Origin: Hyphomicrobiales bacterium
GTDB lineage: Bacteria; Pseudomonadota; Alphaproteobacteria; SPJN01
Length of the DNA: 64,000 nt
Assembly: GCA_006844605.1 (NCBI GenBank)
Contig: SPJN01000007.1
Span: forward strand, 43,949-107,948
Direction: 5' to 3'
The notes under the pieces were generated by a model. That model saw only the letters and a list, made by a program, of their open reading frames with translations. It made no database searches and had not been told where the DNA came from. Made by a program: the position numbers and the translations under genes. This document shows, in pieces, positions 1 through 7,990 of the stretch; position 1 is the first letter of the stretch, and every line of letters starts with the position of its first letter.

Positions 1-188
1 CCGTTGCGATGGAATTGGGGTGTGATGGCGTGTTGATGAACACCGCAATTGCCGAAGCGAAAGACCCAATATTGATGGCGCAGGCGATGAAGCACGCCGT
101 TATTGCCGGACGGCAGGCCTATCGCGCCGGGCGGATGCCGCGCAAGATGTATGCTGATCCGTCATCGCCACTTGGCGGATTGATTTAG
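1..188 (+). CDS. thiG: Thiazole synthase ThiG, C-terminal fragment
   Basis: Partial gene entering from the left edge; the reading frame starts at base 3 and ends at TAG 186-188. ThiG condenses deoxyxylulose 5-phosphate, dehydroglycine and the ThiS thiocarboxylate into the thiazole phosphate of thiamine. The visible 61 residues contain the late (beta/alpha)8-barrel segment with the phosphate-binding [17 protein letters not shown] stretch and the usual ThiG tail (AYRAGRMP..., then SSPLGG near the end). The rest of the thiamine genes would lie to the left. The next gene begins about 20 bases downstream on the same strand but is functionally unrelated. Confidence 0.85.
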   Translation, partial: VAMELGCDGVLMNTAIAEAKDPILMAQAMKHAVIAGRQAYRAGRMPRKMYADPSSPLGGLI

Positions 189-207
189 TCGCCTGTCGGT
201 GGGGACA

Positions 208-2316
208 ATGCAACATCGGGTTGAGGTGGATGGCCTGCGCGCCTTTGCGGTGCTGCCGGTTATGTTTTTTCACGCCGGGTTTGGGTGGATCAGTGGCGGT
301 TTCATCGGCGTTGACATTTTCTTTGTGATCAGCGGATTTCTGATTACCGCCATCATTCAAAAGGAATTGTCACAAAGCAGGTTCACGCTTGTTGGGTTTT
401 ATGAACGCCGCGCGCGACGCATTTTGCCTGCGTTGTTTGTAACGCTGCTGCTTTGCCTGCCATTCGCATGGTGGCTGATGGATGTGGCGCAATTTTACAG
501 CTTTGGCAAAAGCCTGATTGCGGTTGTTCTGTTCATTGCCAATTTCTTCTTTGGGGTGGAGGCGAATTACTTCGCCCCGTCAGCAGAGTTGATGCCGCTG
601 CTGCATATGTGGAGCCTTGCCGTAGAAGAACAATTCTATGTCGTCTTCCCGTTATTGATGATTGTGCTGGCGCGCATTGGTGTCACGGGCGGGGGTGTGT
701 CAGGTGGGGGCACATCAGGCGGGAGTGTAACGCGCGGCCGCTTGTTGGTTGCTATATTGGCTGGCATTGCGCTGATCACATTTGGTGTGACGGTTTATAT
801 GTCCACCGTCAGCCCGGTCATGAATTTTTACTGGCCGGTGGGCCGGGCATGGGAATTGCTGGCAGGGGCGATTGCCGCGTTGTTATATCGGCGCGCCGAA
901 ACAAAAACAGCATTACAGGAAGGGGCAGCATTTTTGGGCATCACCCTTGTGATCGGGGCGATGTTTTTGCTGACACCTGAATTGCGGTTGCCGTCTGAAT
1001 ATTCACTTCCCGCGGTTGTGGGCACGGTGTTGATTTTGGTCGCTGCAGACAATCGCACAATAGTGGGGCGGTTTTTGTCTTGGCGGCCCTTCGTTGAAAT
1101 TGGCCTGATCAGTTACAGTGCCTATCTGTTGCATCAACCTGTGTTTGCCTTTGCCCGGCTATATCTGGGGATGGAGCCACCGGTCATTGTCGCTGTGGCG
1201 TTGTTGGGTTTAACGCTGGTTTTGGCGCGGCTGTCCTGGCAATTGGTTGAAGAACCGGTGCGCCATAAACAGGGGCGGTTCTACCCCTCCCGCAATGCGT
1301 TGTTCGCTTGCAGTGCCGTGTTGATAGGGGCATTCGGCGTGACTGGATGGGCATTTGCGAAAACCGATATTGCCGCAACCCGCGTGTCACCGGACATGGT
1401 GCAGGCGCTTGAGATGCGCAAGGGCGTTAGACGATTTGTGAAGGACTGCCAATACGCGGCATTGTCCTATGACTTCAAGGTTCCTGAAACATTGGCTGAT
1501 CATTGCTTTGGCCCAATTCCCGATACAGAAATTGTTGACGGGCAGGGCGGCGAACATGCAGCACCCTTTGCCATGATCATTGGTGATAGTTTCGCCGGGG
1601 TGATGGCTGATCAGACGATGGACATGTTGGCCAGTCGTGGGTGGCGTAGCGCCCGCATGACTGTGCCGGGGTGTGCGTCATTTCCCGGCTTTCGTTTGGA
1701 CCGGGATCGGTTGCAATGTGATCGATCGTTTGAACGGCTTTTCAAGATCATACAGCAGCAAAAGCCTGATTTGTTGATCGTGATCAATCGCTATAATTAT
1801 CTGTTCAACAACACCCCGTTTGACAATGGCGAGGGCGGGCATGAAAAGCATGGCCCCTTTGGTCAATATTCGCATGACCCCGTGGGGCCAGATCATCGGG
1901 TGGCGCAACGTGGTGCAAAAATTGTTGATGATGGGATGGCGCAATTGCGGTCAGTTGTGCCACACATTGCCTTGATCTACCCGATCCCTGAGGCAGGCTG
2001 GAATGTGCCTTACCTCTATGCGCGTCAGGTGGCGCGCGGAGTTTATTCTGGGGCGATCAGCACATCCTATGACCTTTACAGGGCGCGGAACGGCGCTGCG
2101 ATTGCGGTGCTTGACCGTCAAATTTCAGCGCAGGTGATCAAGGTTGATCCCGCGCCATTGTTTTGCGGCCTGCCCGGCCATGATGACAGGTGCCTGAACA
2201 GTCTTGGTGACAGGGTGTTCTATGGTGATTCAAATCATCTGTCGGACATCGGCGTGGCGAAAGTCGTTGATCTTTTGCGCGCACAATTGCCCGCCATTAG
2301 GCGCCCGACTGATTAG
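208..2316 (+). CDS. OafA/YrhL-type acyltransferase with C-terminal SGNH domain
   Basis: A 702-residue inner-membrane O-acyltransferase, likely acetylating a surface glycan. The N-terminal half is an acyltransferase-3 domain of about ten membrane helices. It opens with the diagnostic EVDGLRAFAVLPVMFFHA (putative catalytic His) and contains FYERRARRILPAL. The C-terminal half is a periplasmic SGNH esterase/transferase-like domain with the GDS block (MIIGDSFAG) and a late D-x-x-H (DSNHLSD). ATG 208 was chosen over GTG 199 because a GGTGGGG Shine-Dalgarno-like stretch precedes it and family members start close to the DGLRA motif. A Gly/Ser-rich insert (GGGVSGGGTSGGS) sits in a loop between helices. 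A paralogue lies at 61198-63126. The substrate cannot be read from the sequence. Confidence 0.9.
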   Translation: MQHRVEVDGLRAFAVLPVMFFHAGFGWISGGFIGVDIFFVISGFLITAIIQKELSQSRFTLVGFYERRARRILPALFVTLLLCLPFAWWLMDVAQFYSFGKSLIAVVLFIANFFFGVEANYFAPSAELMPLLHMWSLAVEEQFYVVFPLLMIVLARIGVTGGGVSGGGTSGGSVTRGRLLVAILAGIALITFGVTVYMSTVSPVMNFYWPVGRAWELLAGAIAALLYRRAETKTALQEGAAFLGITLVIGAMFLLTPELRLPSEYSLPAVVGTVLILVAADNRTIVGRFLSWRPFVEIGLISYSAYLLHQPVFAFARLYLGMEPPVIVAVALLGLTLVLARLSWQLVEEPVRHKQGRFYPSRNALFACSAVLIGAFGVTGWAFAKTDIAATRVSPDMVQALEMRKGVRRFVKDCQYAALSYDFKVPETLADHCFGPIPDTEIVDGQGGEHAAPFAMIIGDSFAGVMADQTMDMLASRGWRSARMTVPGCASFPGFRLDRDRLQCDRSFERLFKIIQQQKPDLLIVINRYNYLFNNTPFDNGEGGHEKHGPFGQYSHDPVGPDHRVAQRGAKIVDDGMAQLRSVVPHIALIYPIPEAGWNVPYLYARQVARGVYSGAISTSYDLYRARNGAAIAVLDRQISAQVIKVDPAPLFCGLPGHDDRCLNSLGDRVFYGDSNHLSDIGVAKVVDLLRAQLPAIRRPTD

Positions 2317-2364
2317 GTCGTTTCGGCAAATGCAGGGCATTGTTGTTATGTGTCCCGGACGTCC

Positions 2365-3123
2365 TTATTGGGCGCGCGCATCCTTGATAGCCGCACGAAA
2401 ATCATCAATCGGTAGGGCGCCACGCAAAATTGTATCCCCAACGATAAAGCCGGGCGTACCGCGAATGCCCAAGCCGACTGCTAATTGTTGATTGCGGGTC
2501 AGGGCTGCTTCAATATCTTTGTCCTGCATACGCTTTGCCAGTTTTGCAGCGTCCATCCCGGCGGCTGTCGCCATTTCAAATATGCGCCCTTCCGAAAGGG
2601 TGCCACGCGCCATCATTAGATTGTTGTGAAACTCAAAATATTTGCCTTGGTCAATCGCGGCAAGGGCGGCCTTGGCTGCCAGCCCTGATTCTTCGGACAG
2701 GATCGGTAGCTCCATCATGACAAAGCGCAGGTTCTTGTCGTCTTCCAACAGTTCCAAAACGGTCGCCAGCGCCTTTTTGCAATAGCCGCATTTGTAGTCG
2801 AAAAACTCATAAATTGTGACGTCGCCATCTGGGTTCCCGGCAACATAGGTCAGCGGGTCGTCCGCAAATTGCAGGTTCATTGCCGCAATCAGGTCACGCT
2901 GCTGGCGTTGTTCCATCGCCTGTTGGCGGTTTTGCAGAACTTCCAACGCCTCAACAATCACTTCGGGGTTGTTGACCAGATAATCACGAACCCATTTTTC
3001 AACAGTGGGTCGATCCGGATTGGCTGTGGTGTCATCGGCGGCCCTTGTGGCAGTCGTTGTAAGCGGCAGGGCAAGGGAAACAAGTATAAGGGCGCTCAAA
3101 GCGAGGCCGAAAAGGCGGGTCAT
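2365..3123 (-). CDS. DsbA-family periplasmic thiol oxidoreductase
   Basis: A 252-residue secreted protein with an N-terminal signal peptide (hydrophobic residues 4-22, cleavage probably near ATRA). It has a thioredoxin fold with the redox pair Cys112-Gly-Tyr-Cys115 in FFDYKCGYCKK and a cis-Pro loop GIRGTPGFIV. An N-terminal helical extension (about 35-90, rich in Gln/Arg/Glu) is typical of the Com1/ScsC-like DsbA subgroup. That subgroup oxidises or isomerises disulfides in envelope proteins, sometimes as oligomers. It lies 24 bases downstream of the M48 protease gene on the same strand and is probably co-transcribed with it. It converges with the acyltransferase gene on its other side. Confidence 0.88.
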   Translation of the reverse strand: MTRLFGLALSALILVSLALPLTTTATRAADDTTANPDRPTVEKWVRDYLVNNPEVIVEALEVLQNRQQAMEQRQQRDLIAAMNLQFADDPLTYVAGNPDGDVTIYEFFDYKCGYCKKALATVLELLEDDKNLRFVMMELPILSEESGLAAKAALAAIDQGKYFEFHNNLMMARGTLSEGRIFEMATAAGMDAAKLAKRMQDKDIEAALTRNQQLAVGLGIRGTPGFIVGDTILRGALPIDDFRAAIKDARAQ

Positions 3124-3147
3124 AATGATCCTCGATTAATGGCGTGA

Positions 3148-4569
3148 TTAGCGTTGCTGGCTCGCTACATAGCTGATTTCAGCAACAATGTCTTCTGCCC
3201 TTAACGCGCCGGGACTGCCCGCAGGCAAAAAGTTCAGCGCCCGTTGGGCCTGTTGCATGGCCAGCCCCATCGCCCCGACAAGGGCATAGCGTTCGGCACT
3301 GGCAAGGGATGCCATGCCCGGTTCATTGTTGCGGGCGTGAACGATGGCCAGTTGATGCCACGCCATCGGAATGTCTTTTTCCTGACGCAGGGCAGCGTCC
3401 AGCAATTGGCGTGCCTCCTCATCATAATCTGGGCGTTCGGCGGCAACCAGCGACTGGGCCAAGTTGATCTTTAACAAGGGTTGTTCGGGGGCCAGTTCAA
3501 CCGCAGCGCGGTGCGCGGGGATGGATTCTTCGATCAGGCCGCTTTCAAACAAAACCTGCCCGGCCAGTTCGGCGAAATAGGGATTGTCAGGGTCTGCATC
3601 TGTCAGGACCTTCAGCTCCTCTATCGCGTTGTGTAGATCGGCTGTGCGGTGATAGGCAACAGCGCGGGCGTAACGGGCAGGCAGGCTTTTATCTTCCGGC
3701 GGGAAGGCGCGGAAAACTGCAGCCGGTTTGTCCAAAAAGCCCTTCAATTTAGCCTGCAGCATTTTTAGTTCCTGGACTTCTTCTTCAGTCGGCTGCTGTG
3801 CAAAATAGGGCGATGCTTCTGCGCCAGCATTCAGTGCCGACACCCGTTCGCGCGATAAGGGGTGGGAGCGGACATAAGGGTCCTGACGCTGGCTCGACAA
3901 CGCTTCTTGATCAGCAAGGATTTCCATAAACCCGGCAAAGCCGCGTGCTGATTCTTCTGCGCCTTCCAAATAGCGCAGACCCGCCTGATCGGCAGCTGAT
4001 TCTTGGCTGCGAGAATAGGACAGAACGGCACGCTGCGCGGCGGTCTGTCCCCCGGCCAAAATGGCGATGCCGGCATCACCGGCCCCGGCAATCAGCGCGG
4101 CAGTGCCTAAAATATAGCTCAAAATCATGGCGGCGGAGGCTGCCTTGAGCGCATCGGGCAGGCGGGCCAGATGGCCCCCGGCGATATGCCCGGTTTCATG
4201 GGCGATAACCCCGGCGATTTGGCCCGGTTCCTCCACACGTTGCAGTAAGCCCGTGTGAATAAACATGTTTTGGCCACCGGCGACAAAGGCATTCAGGCTC
4301 GAATCATTGACGATATAAAGCCTGACATTCTCAGGCTCCAACCCGGCGGTGACGAAAATCGGGTCCGCCATCTTGCGCAAATAGGTCTCCAGCTCCGCAT
4401 CGCGGATCAGGCTTTGGGCATAGGCATTGGTCGCCTGACCCAACAAAAGGCACACAATCAAGGCCCCTGCAGCCATTTTGCTGAGGGGGGCACGGACACT
4501 CTTCTTTACGAGGGTGCCGAACGTCCATTGAATTGCCGCGATGCTTCGACTAAACACTATGTAATCCAT
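3148..4569 (-). CDS. M48-family metalloprotease with TPR region (BepA/YfgC-like)
   Basis: A 473-residue periplasmic zinc protease of the BepA type, which in other bacteria degrades or helps assemble outer-membrane proteins such as LptD. The zinc motif HETGH is at residues 124-128, and a distal Glu region follows around the RSQESAADQAG segment. The C-terminal third is made of helical TPR-like repeats (for example LFESGLIEESIPAHRAAVELA cut across two helices). The hydrophobic segment KMAAGALIVCLLLGQATNA followed by YAQ is the signal peptide, unusually far (about 31 residues) from the first ATG at 4569. Alternative starts are GTG 4557 and ATG 4476, neither with a good ribosome site. Start codons of this gene and the divergent GGT gene are only 28 bases apart. 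Confidence 0.88.
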   Translation of the reverse strand: MDYIVFSRSIAAIQWTFGTLVKKSVRAPLSKMAAGALIVCLLLGQATNAYAQSLIRDAELETYLRKMADPIFVTAGLEPENVRLYIVNDSSLNAFVAGGQNMFIHTGLLQRVEEPGQIAGVIAHETGHIAGGHLARLPDALKAASAAMILSYILGTAALIAGAGDAGIAILAGGQTAAQRAVLSYSRSQESAADQAGLRYLEGAEESARGFAGFMEILADQEALSSQRQDPYVRSHPLSRERVSALNAGAEASPYFAQQPTEEEVQELKMLQAKLKGFLDKPAAVFRAFPPEDKSLPARYARAVAYHRTADLHNAIEELKVLTDADPDNPYFAELAGQVLFESGLIEESIPAHRAAVELAPEQPLLKINLAQSLVAAERPDYDEEARQLLDAALRQEKDIPMAWHQLAIVHARNNEPGMASLASAERYALVGAMGLAMQQAQRALNFLPAGSPGALRAEDIVAEISYVASQQR

Positions 4570-4597
4570 TACCTATTGATATAGAGGCAGGTAGAGC

Positions 4598-6061
4598 GTG
4601 GCAAGAAATTGGGTCAAATCTGTGGCAGCGGGTATTTTAGCGGTTAGCTTTCCGTTAAGCCTTTCGGGCTGTTCCACCAGTGATGTTGCCGAAGCAGGCA
4701 TTTCGGCATTTCATCTTGTAACGCTGGGGGTGCTTGATACGCGGCCCAAGGGCGGCACCATAGATGAAGGCCGTGTGATCGGCTATGTGTCAGCCGATGA
4801 ACCGAATGCCATTCTGGTGGGCGAGCAGATATTGCGCAATGGCGGCACTGCTGCTGATGCTGCTGCGGCGCTGTACTTTTCCTTGGCGGTCACATATCCC
4901 GCGGCGGCCGGTTTGGGCGGCGGCGGTGCCTGCACCTATTATGACAGCAGATCAAACGGCGTAGCAGCATTGGATTTCATGCCGCGCCCGTCTGGCACAA
5001 ATCCTGAAACGGATTTGCCCATCCCTGGTAACGTTGCGGGCTTTGGTGAGTTGCATCGCCTGTATGGTGTGCTGCCTTGGCCACAGATTATCGTCCGGGC
5101 AGAGGCATTGGCACAGGCCGGGTTTAAGGCATCGCGCGCCATGGCCAATTCATTTGCCGCCATGCCGCCGACCCGCCGTGGGTCACGCATGTTGGCCCCC
5201 TTGGTCAAAACCGCAAAGGGGCGCCCGATCATTGAGGGGGCTGAGGTAACAAATCTGGCATTGGCACGCACACTGTCCGCATTGCGTCTTAATGGGACGA
5301 TAGGCTTTTACAGTGGTGCATTGGCGCAAGACATTGCCCGCGCTGGCCGTTCTGTTCGTACAACCGCGCCCACCACAGATACCCTTAAGAATTATTTCGT
5401 ACAGCAACGCGGCGCAGGGTTTTTGCGCGTGGGTGACGGTACAATTGCCATTGCCGGGTCAGGCGAGGGGATTGCCCTGTTGACCAAGATGGCAACCAAT
5501 CCCGAAATGTTGGCCCGTGTGCCCCGTTCAGGCGGCGTACCTGCACAGGCCAACATGTTGCGGGAGCTTGAGATGTCAGAGCGCCGTTCAGCCGGTTTGC
5601 CGGACAAGGCAGATGGGGCCAAATCCGACGGCACAAGCTTTGCTGTTATTGACCGGGCCGGCAATGCGGTCAGCTGCTATGTCACCACACAAGGCCCAAT
5701 GGGGTCTGGCGTGATGGTTGGTGAGCTTGGCTTTACCTTCGCTGCACCCAATGCCAGCCGCGAGGGACGCATGGCGCAGGCAGGCACCGTTGCCGGGCTT
5801 GTGCTTGATGGCAAGCGGTTCCGGGCCGCGGTTGGTGGATCAGGCGGCGTCGGTGCTGCTGCCACCTTGTTGAGCATGTCTATGCCCGATGTGATTGACG
5901 GTGATATCGCCTTGGATAATGCCATGCGTGGCGCCACCACCCAAAAGGGCGCACGGTCAAATGGCATTGGTTGTCTGTCCACAAATATTGCCAATCCAAA
6001 CGCATGTACCGGCGCTGTGTCACAGGCCGGACATGGGTTGGGCCGCCGCGTGCGATTCTAA
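4598..6061 (+). CDS. Gamma-glutamyltransferase-like lipoprotein
   Basis: A 487-residue Ntn-hydrolase homologue of gamma-glutamyltranspeptidase, which cleaves or transfers gamma-glutamyl groups from glutathione. It starts with GTG and a lipoprotein signal (lipobox LSGC, lipidated Cys25). The large-subunit core GGTAADAAAAL and YPAAAGLGGGG is recognisable. The likely autoprocessing nucleophile is Thr346 in DGTSFAVID, matching the TTHxSxxD position of the family. It is shorter than classical GGT (about 580 residues). The GSGFLLNN block of the small subunit is not recognisable, although a Gly-rich loop AVGGSGGVG is present. It is therefore a divergent member whose activity is uncertain. It is followed 18 bases later by an aminotransferase gene. 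Confidence 0.78.
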   Translation: MARNWVKSVAAGILAVSFPLSLSGCSTSDVAEAGISAFHLVTLGVLDTRPKGGTIDEGRVIGYVSADEPNAILVGEQILRNGGTAADAAAALYFSLAVTYPAAAGLGGGGACTYYDSRSNGVAALDFMPRPSGTNPETDLPIPGNVAGFGELHRLYGVLPWPQIIVRAEALAQAGFKASRAMANSFAAMPPTRRGSRMLAPLVKTAKGRPIIEGAEVTNLALARTLSALRLNGTIGFYSGALAQDIARAGRSVRTTAPTTDTLKNYFVQQRGAGFLRVGDGTIAIAGSGEGIALLTKMATNPEMLARVPRSGGVPAQANMLRELEMSERRSAGLPDKADGAKSDGTSFAVIDRAGNAVSCYVTTQGPMGSGVMVGELGFTFAAPNASREGRMAQAGTVAGLVLDGKRFRAAVGGSGGVGAAATLLSMSMPDVIDGDIALDNAMRGATTQKGARSNGIGCLSTNIANPNACTGAVSQAGHGLGRRVRF

Positions 6062-6079
6062 CAGAAAGCGAACCACCAT

Positions 6080-7234
6080 ATGGCCCGCCCCTTATCAAAG
6101 CGCGGAGATGTCGCCACCTTTTTGGCGATGGATGTTTACGCACAGGCAACGGCCCTTGCCCAACAGGGTAGGGAGATTATCCATCTGGAGGTTGGTCAGC
6201 CTGCGACCGCTGCGCCCAAATTGGTGCGTGAATACGCAAAGGAGCTGATCGACAACAGCTTGCTGGCCTATTCCGATGCCACAGGTATTGGCAAGGTGCG
6301 CCAGCGTATCGCCCAATATTATGCGGATCACTATAATATCGATCTGGACCCCAACCGGGTTATCATCACAACCGGATCATCAGCCGGGTTTGTGTTAAGC
6401 TTTGCCGCATTGTTTGATGCAGGCGATAAGGTCGGCGTGATAGAGCCGGGCTATCCAGCCTACCCCAATATTCTAAAGGCATTGTCGATTGATCCGGTGC
6501 GCATTCCTGTGCATGACGACCCTGATTTTGTGCCCGCCATTCATCATATCGAACAGGCCGGGCCACTTGATGGATTGTTGCTGGCAAGCCCCAGCAACCC
6601 GACAGGATCAATCACACCGGGTGATCGTTTGGGTGCGTTGATTGAGGTGATAGAGGCACAGAACGGCGCCTTTATCTCTGACGAGATTTATCACGGCATT
6701 ACCTTTAATGACGACCATCGCGATGCGCCTACTGCGTTAAGCTATTCGGACAACGCGGTTGTGGTTTCCAGTTTTTCGAAATATTTTTCCATGACCGGCT
6801 GGCGCATTGGATGGATGGTCGTGCCTGACTATATGGTGGATCCGGTCACCCGATTGCAGCAAAGCCTGTATATCTCGCCCCCCACATTGTCCCAGCTTGC
6901 CACGTTGAAAGTCTTTGATGCGTTTGACGAGCTTGAGGATAATGTCACCGTCTATAAGCGCAATCGTGAAATCCTGATTACGGGTCTGAAAGAACTGGGC
7001 TTTGCACCGTCGGCAGCTGACGGGGCGTTCTATACCTATGTTGATATTTCATCGCGGTCAGATGATTCATCAGCATTCTGTAGCGCCATGTTGAACGAGG
7101 CTGGCATCGCCGCCACCCCCGGCGCAGACTTTGATTCCACGCAAGGGCATAACTATGTGCGCATGTCATTCAGTGGTGCGACACAGGATATAGAAGAAGC
7201 AATCCGCCGCTTGAAGGTGTGGTTGCAGGCCTAA
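6080..7234 (+). CDS. PLP-dependent class I/II aminotransferase
   Basis: A 384-residue fold-type I aminotransferase. The pyridoxal-phosphate lysine is Lys234 in SFSKYFSMTGWRIGW. The carboxylate-binding region PSNPTG (171-176), the Asp of ISDEIYHG (201) and the EPGYPAYPN motif are all in place. Length and motif layout match the aspartate/aromatic/alanine aminotransferase group, but the amino-acid substrate cannot be told from sequence. The gene is 18 bases downstream of the GGT-like gene and could be in one transcript with it, which would link glutamyl release and transamination (inference). Its 3' end overlaps the convergent PNPOx gene by 4 bases. Confidence 0.9.
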   Translation: MARPLSKRGDVATFLAMDVYAQATALAQQGREIIHLEVGQPATAAPKLVREYAKELIDNSLLAYSDATGIGKVRQRIAQYYADHYNIDLDPNRVIITTGSSAGFVLSFAALFDAGDKVGVIEPGYPAYPNILKALSIDPVRIPVHDDPDFVPAIHHIEQAGPLDGLLLASPSNPTGSITPGDRLGALIEVIEAQNGAFISDEIYHGITFNDDHRDAPTALSYSDNAVVVSSFSKYFSMTGWRIGWMVVPDYMVDPVTRLQQSLYISPPTLSQLATLKVFDAFDELEDNVTVYKRNREILITGLKELGFAPSAADGAFYTYVDISSRSDDSSAFCSAMLNEAGIAATPGADFDSTQGHNYVRMSFSGATQDIEEAIRRLKVWLQA

Positions 7235-7905
7235 GCCCGTAATCCCAACACGTCATCAAGACCATCTGGCTGTGCGACCCCATCAAGGTTGCGCGGGTCA
7301 GGTTGTGGGGCACCCAGTCCTTGCGTCACCGGAATGACGCCAGCCCAAATAGGTAAATCATAATCGGGCGCATCATCATTGGGCATCCCGGTGCGGACCT
7401 TTGCTGAGGCTTCGGTGATCGGCATGGACAAAACCGCGGTTGCCTTTACTTCCTTATCCAATGCGGGCCGCAGGCTGTCCCAACGGCCTGGATAAAGATG
7501 TTCAATCAGGTTTTTGAATTTTTCCATTTTGGCGGCAGGGTCGGTTGTTGCTTCGGGTGTGCCGTAAATCATCACTGACCGAAAATTCACTGAATGATGA
7601 AAGGCAGACCGGGCCAGAACAAAACCATCCAATTGCGTGACAGTCAGACAGACGGGCGTATCAAGCGATGCGCGCAAGGCCCGACTGGCGGAGGAACCAT
7701 GCCAATAAATCCGATCGCCTTCACGCCAATGCAGTGTGGGCGTGACCTGTGGCTGGCTATCAAGTTGATAACCAACATGGCACAGGGGCGTGGCATCCAA
7801 AATGTCATTAATTGTGGCGCGGTCAAAATAGCCGCGTTCATGGGACCGGCGCAGGCGCGTCCGTTCAGTGACTTCAAGCGGATCTGTGTTGTGAGTGGTA
7901 GTCAT
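7231..7905 (-). CDS. Pyridoxamine 5'-phosphate oxidase-fold (flavin/nucleotide-binding) family protein
   Basis: A 224-residue protein of the split-barrel flavin-binding superfamily often annotated as pyridoxamine 5'-phosphate oxidase-related (PF12900-like). Visible marks are the N-terminal RLRRSHERGYFDRATINDIL helix, the CHVGYQLDSQPQVTPTLHWREGDRIY strand pair (shown here split by a variable turn) and the LTVTQLDGFVLARSAFHHSVNFRSV core. Such proteins bind FMN, F420 or heme. True PdxH motifs are missing, so a role in vitamin B6 synthesis is unlikely. The gene lies 85 bases after rne on the same strand. Its Shine-Dalgarno sequence (AGGGGAACC) lies within an inverted repeat, described separately. 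Confidence 0.8.
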   Translation of the reverse strand: MTTTHNTDPLEVTERTRLRRSHERGYFDRATINDILDATPLCHVGYQLDSQPQVTPTLHWREGDRIYWHGSSASRALRASLDTPVCLTVTQLDGFVLARSAFHHSVNFRSVMIYGTPEATTDPAAKMEKFKNLIEHLYPGRWDSLRPALDKEVKATAVLSMPITEASAKVRTGMPNDDAPDYDLPIWAGVIPVTQGLGAPQPDPRNLDGVAQPDGLDDVLGLRA

Positions 7906-7907
7906 AA

Positions 7908-7962
7908 GCGGTTCCCCTGACCCTCGCCCTATATGGGCATTTAAGGGGGGCAGTTGAACCGC
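7908..7962 (-). promoter_or_regulatory. Inverted repeat burying the Shine-Dalgarno of the PNPOx-fold gene
   Basis: On the minus strand, GCGGTTC (7956-7962) can pair perfectly with GAACCGC (7908-7914). Flanking C and G runs allow further pairs, and an inner GCCC-TATAT-GGGC hairpin lies at 7926-7938. The 3' arm contains the AGGGGAACC Shine-Dalgarno region and ends two bases before the ATG at 7905. Folding would thus hide the ribosome site. It also lies just after the rne stop, so it may simply be a processing or termination structure. Confidence 0.45.
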
Positions 7963-7990
7963 ATATGTCTAAATGATCAAGGCCGTAGTT

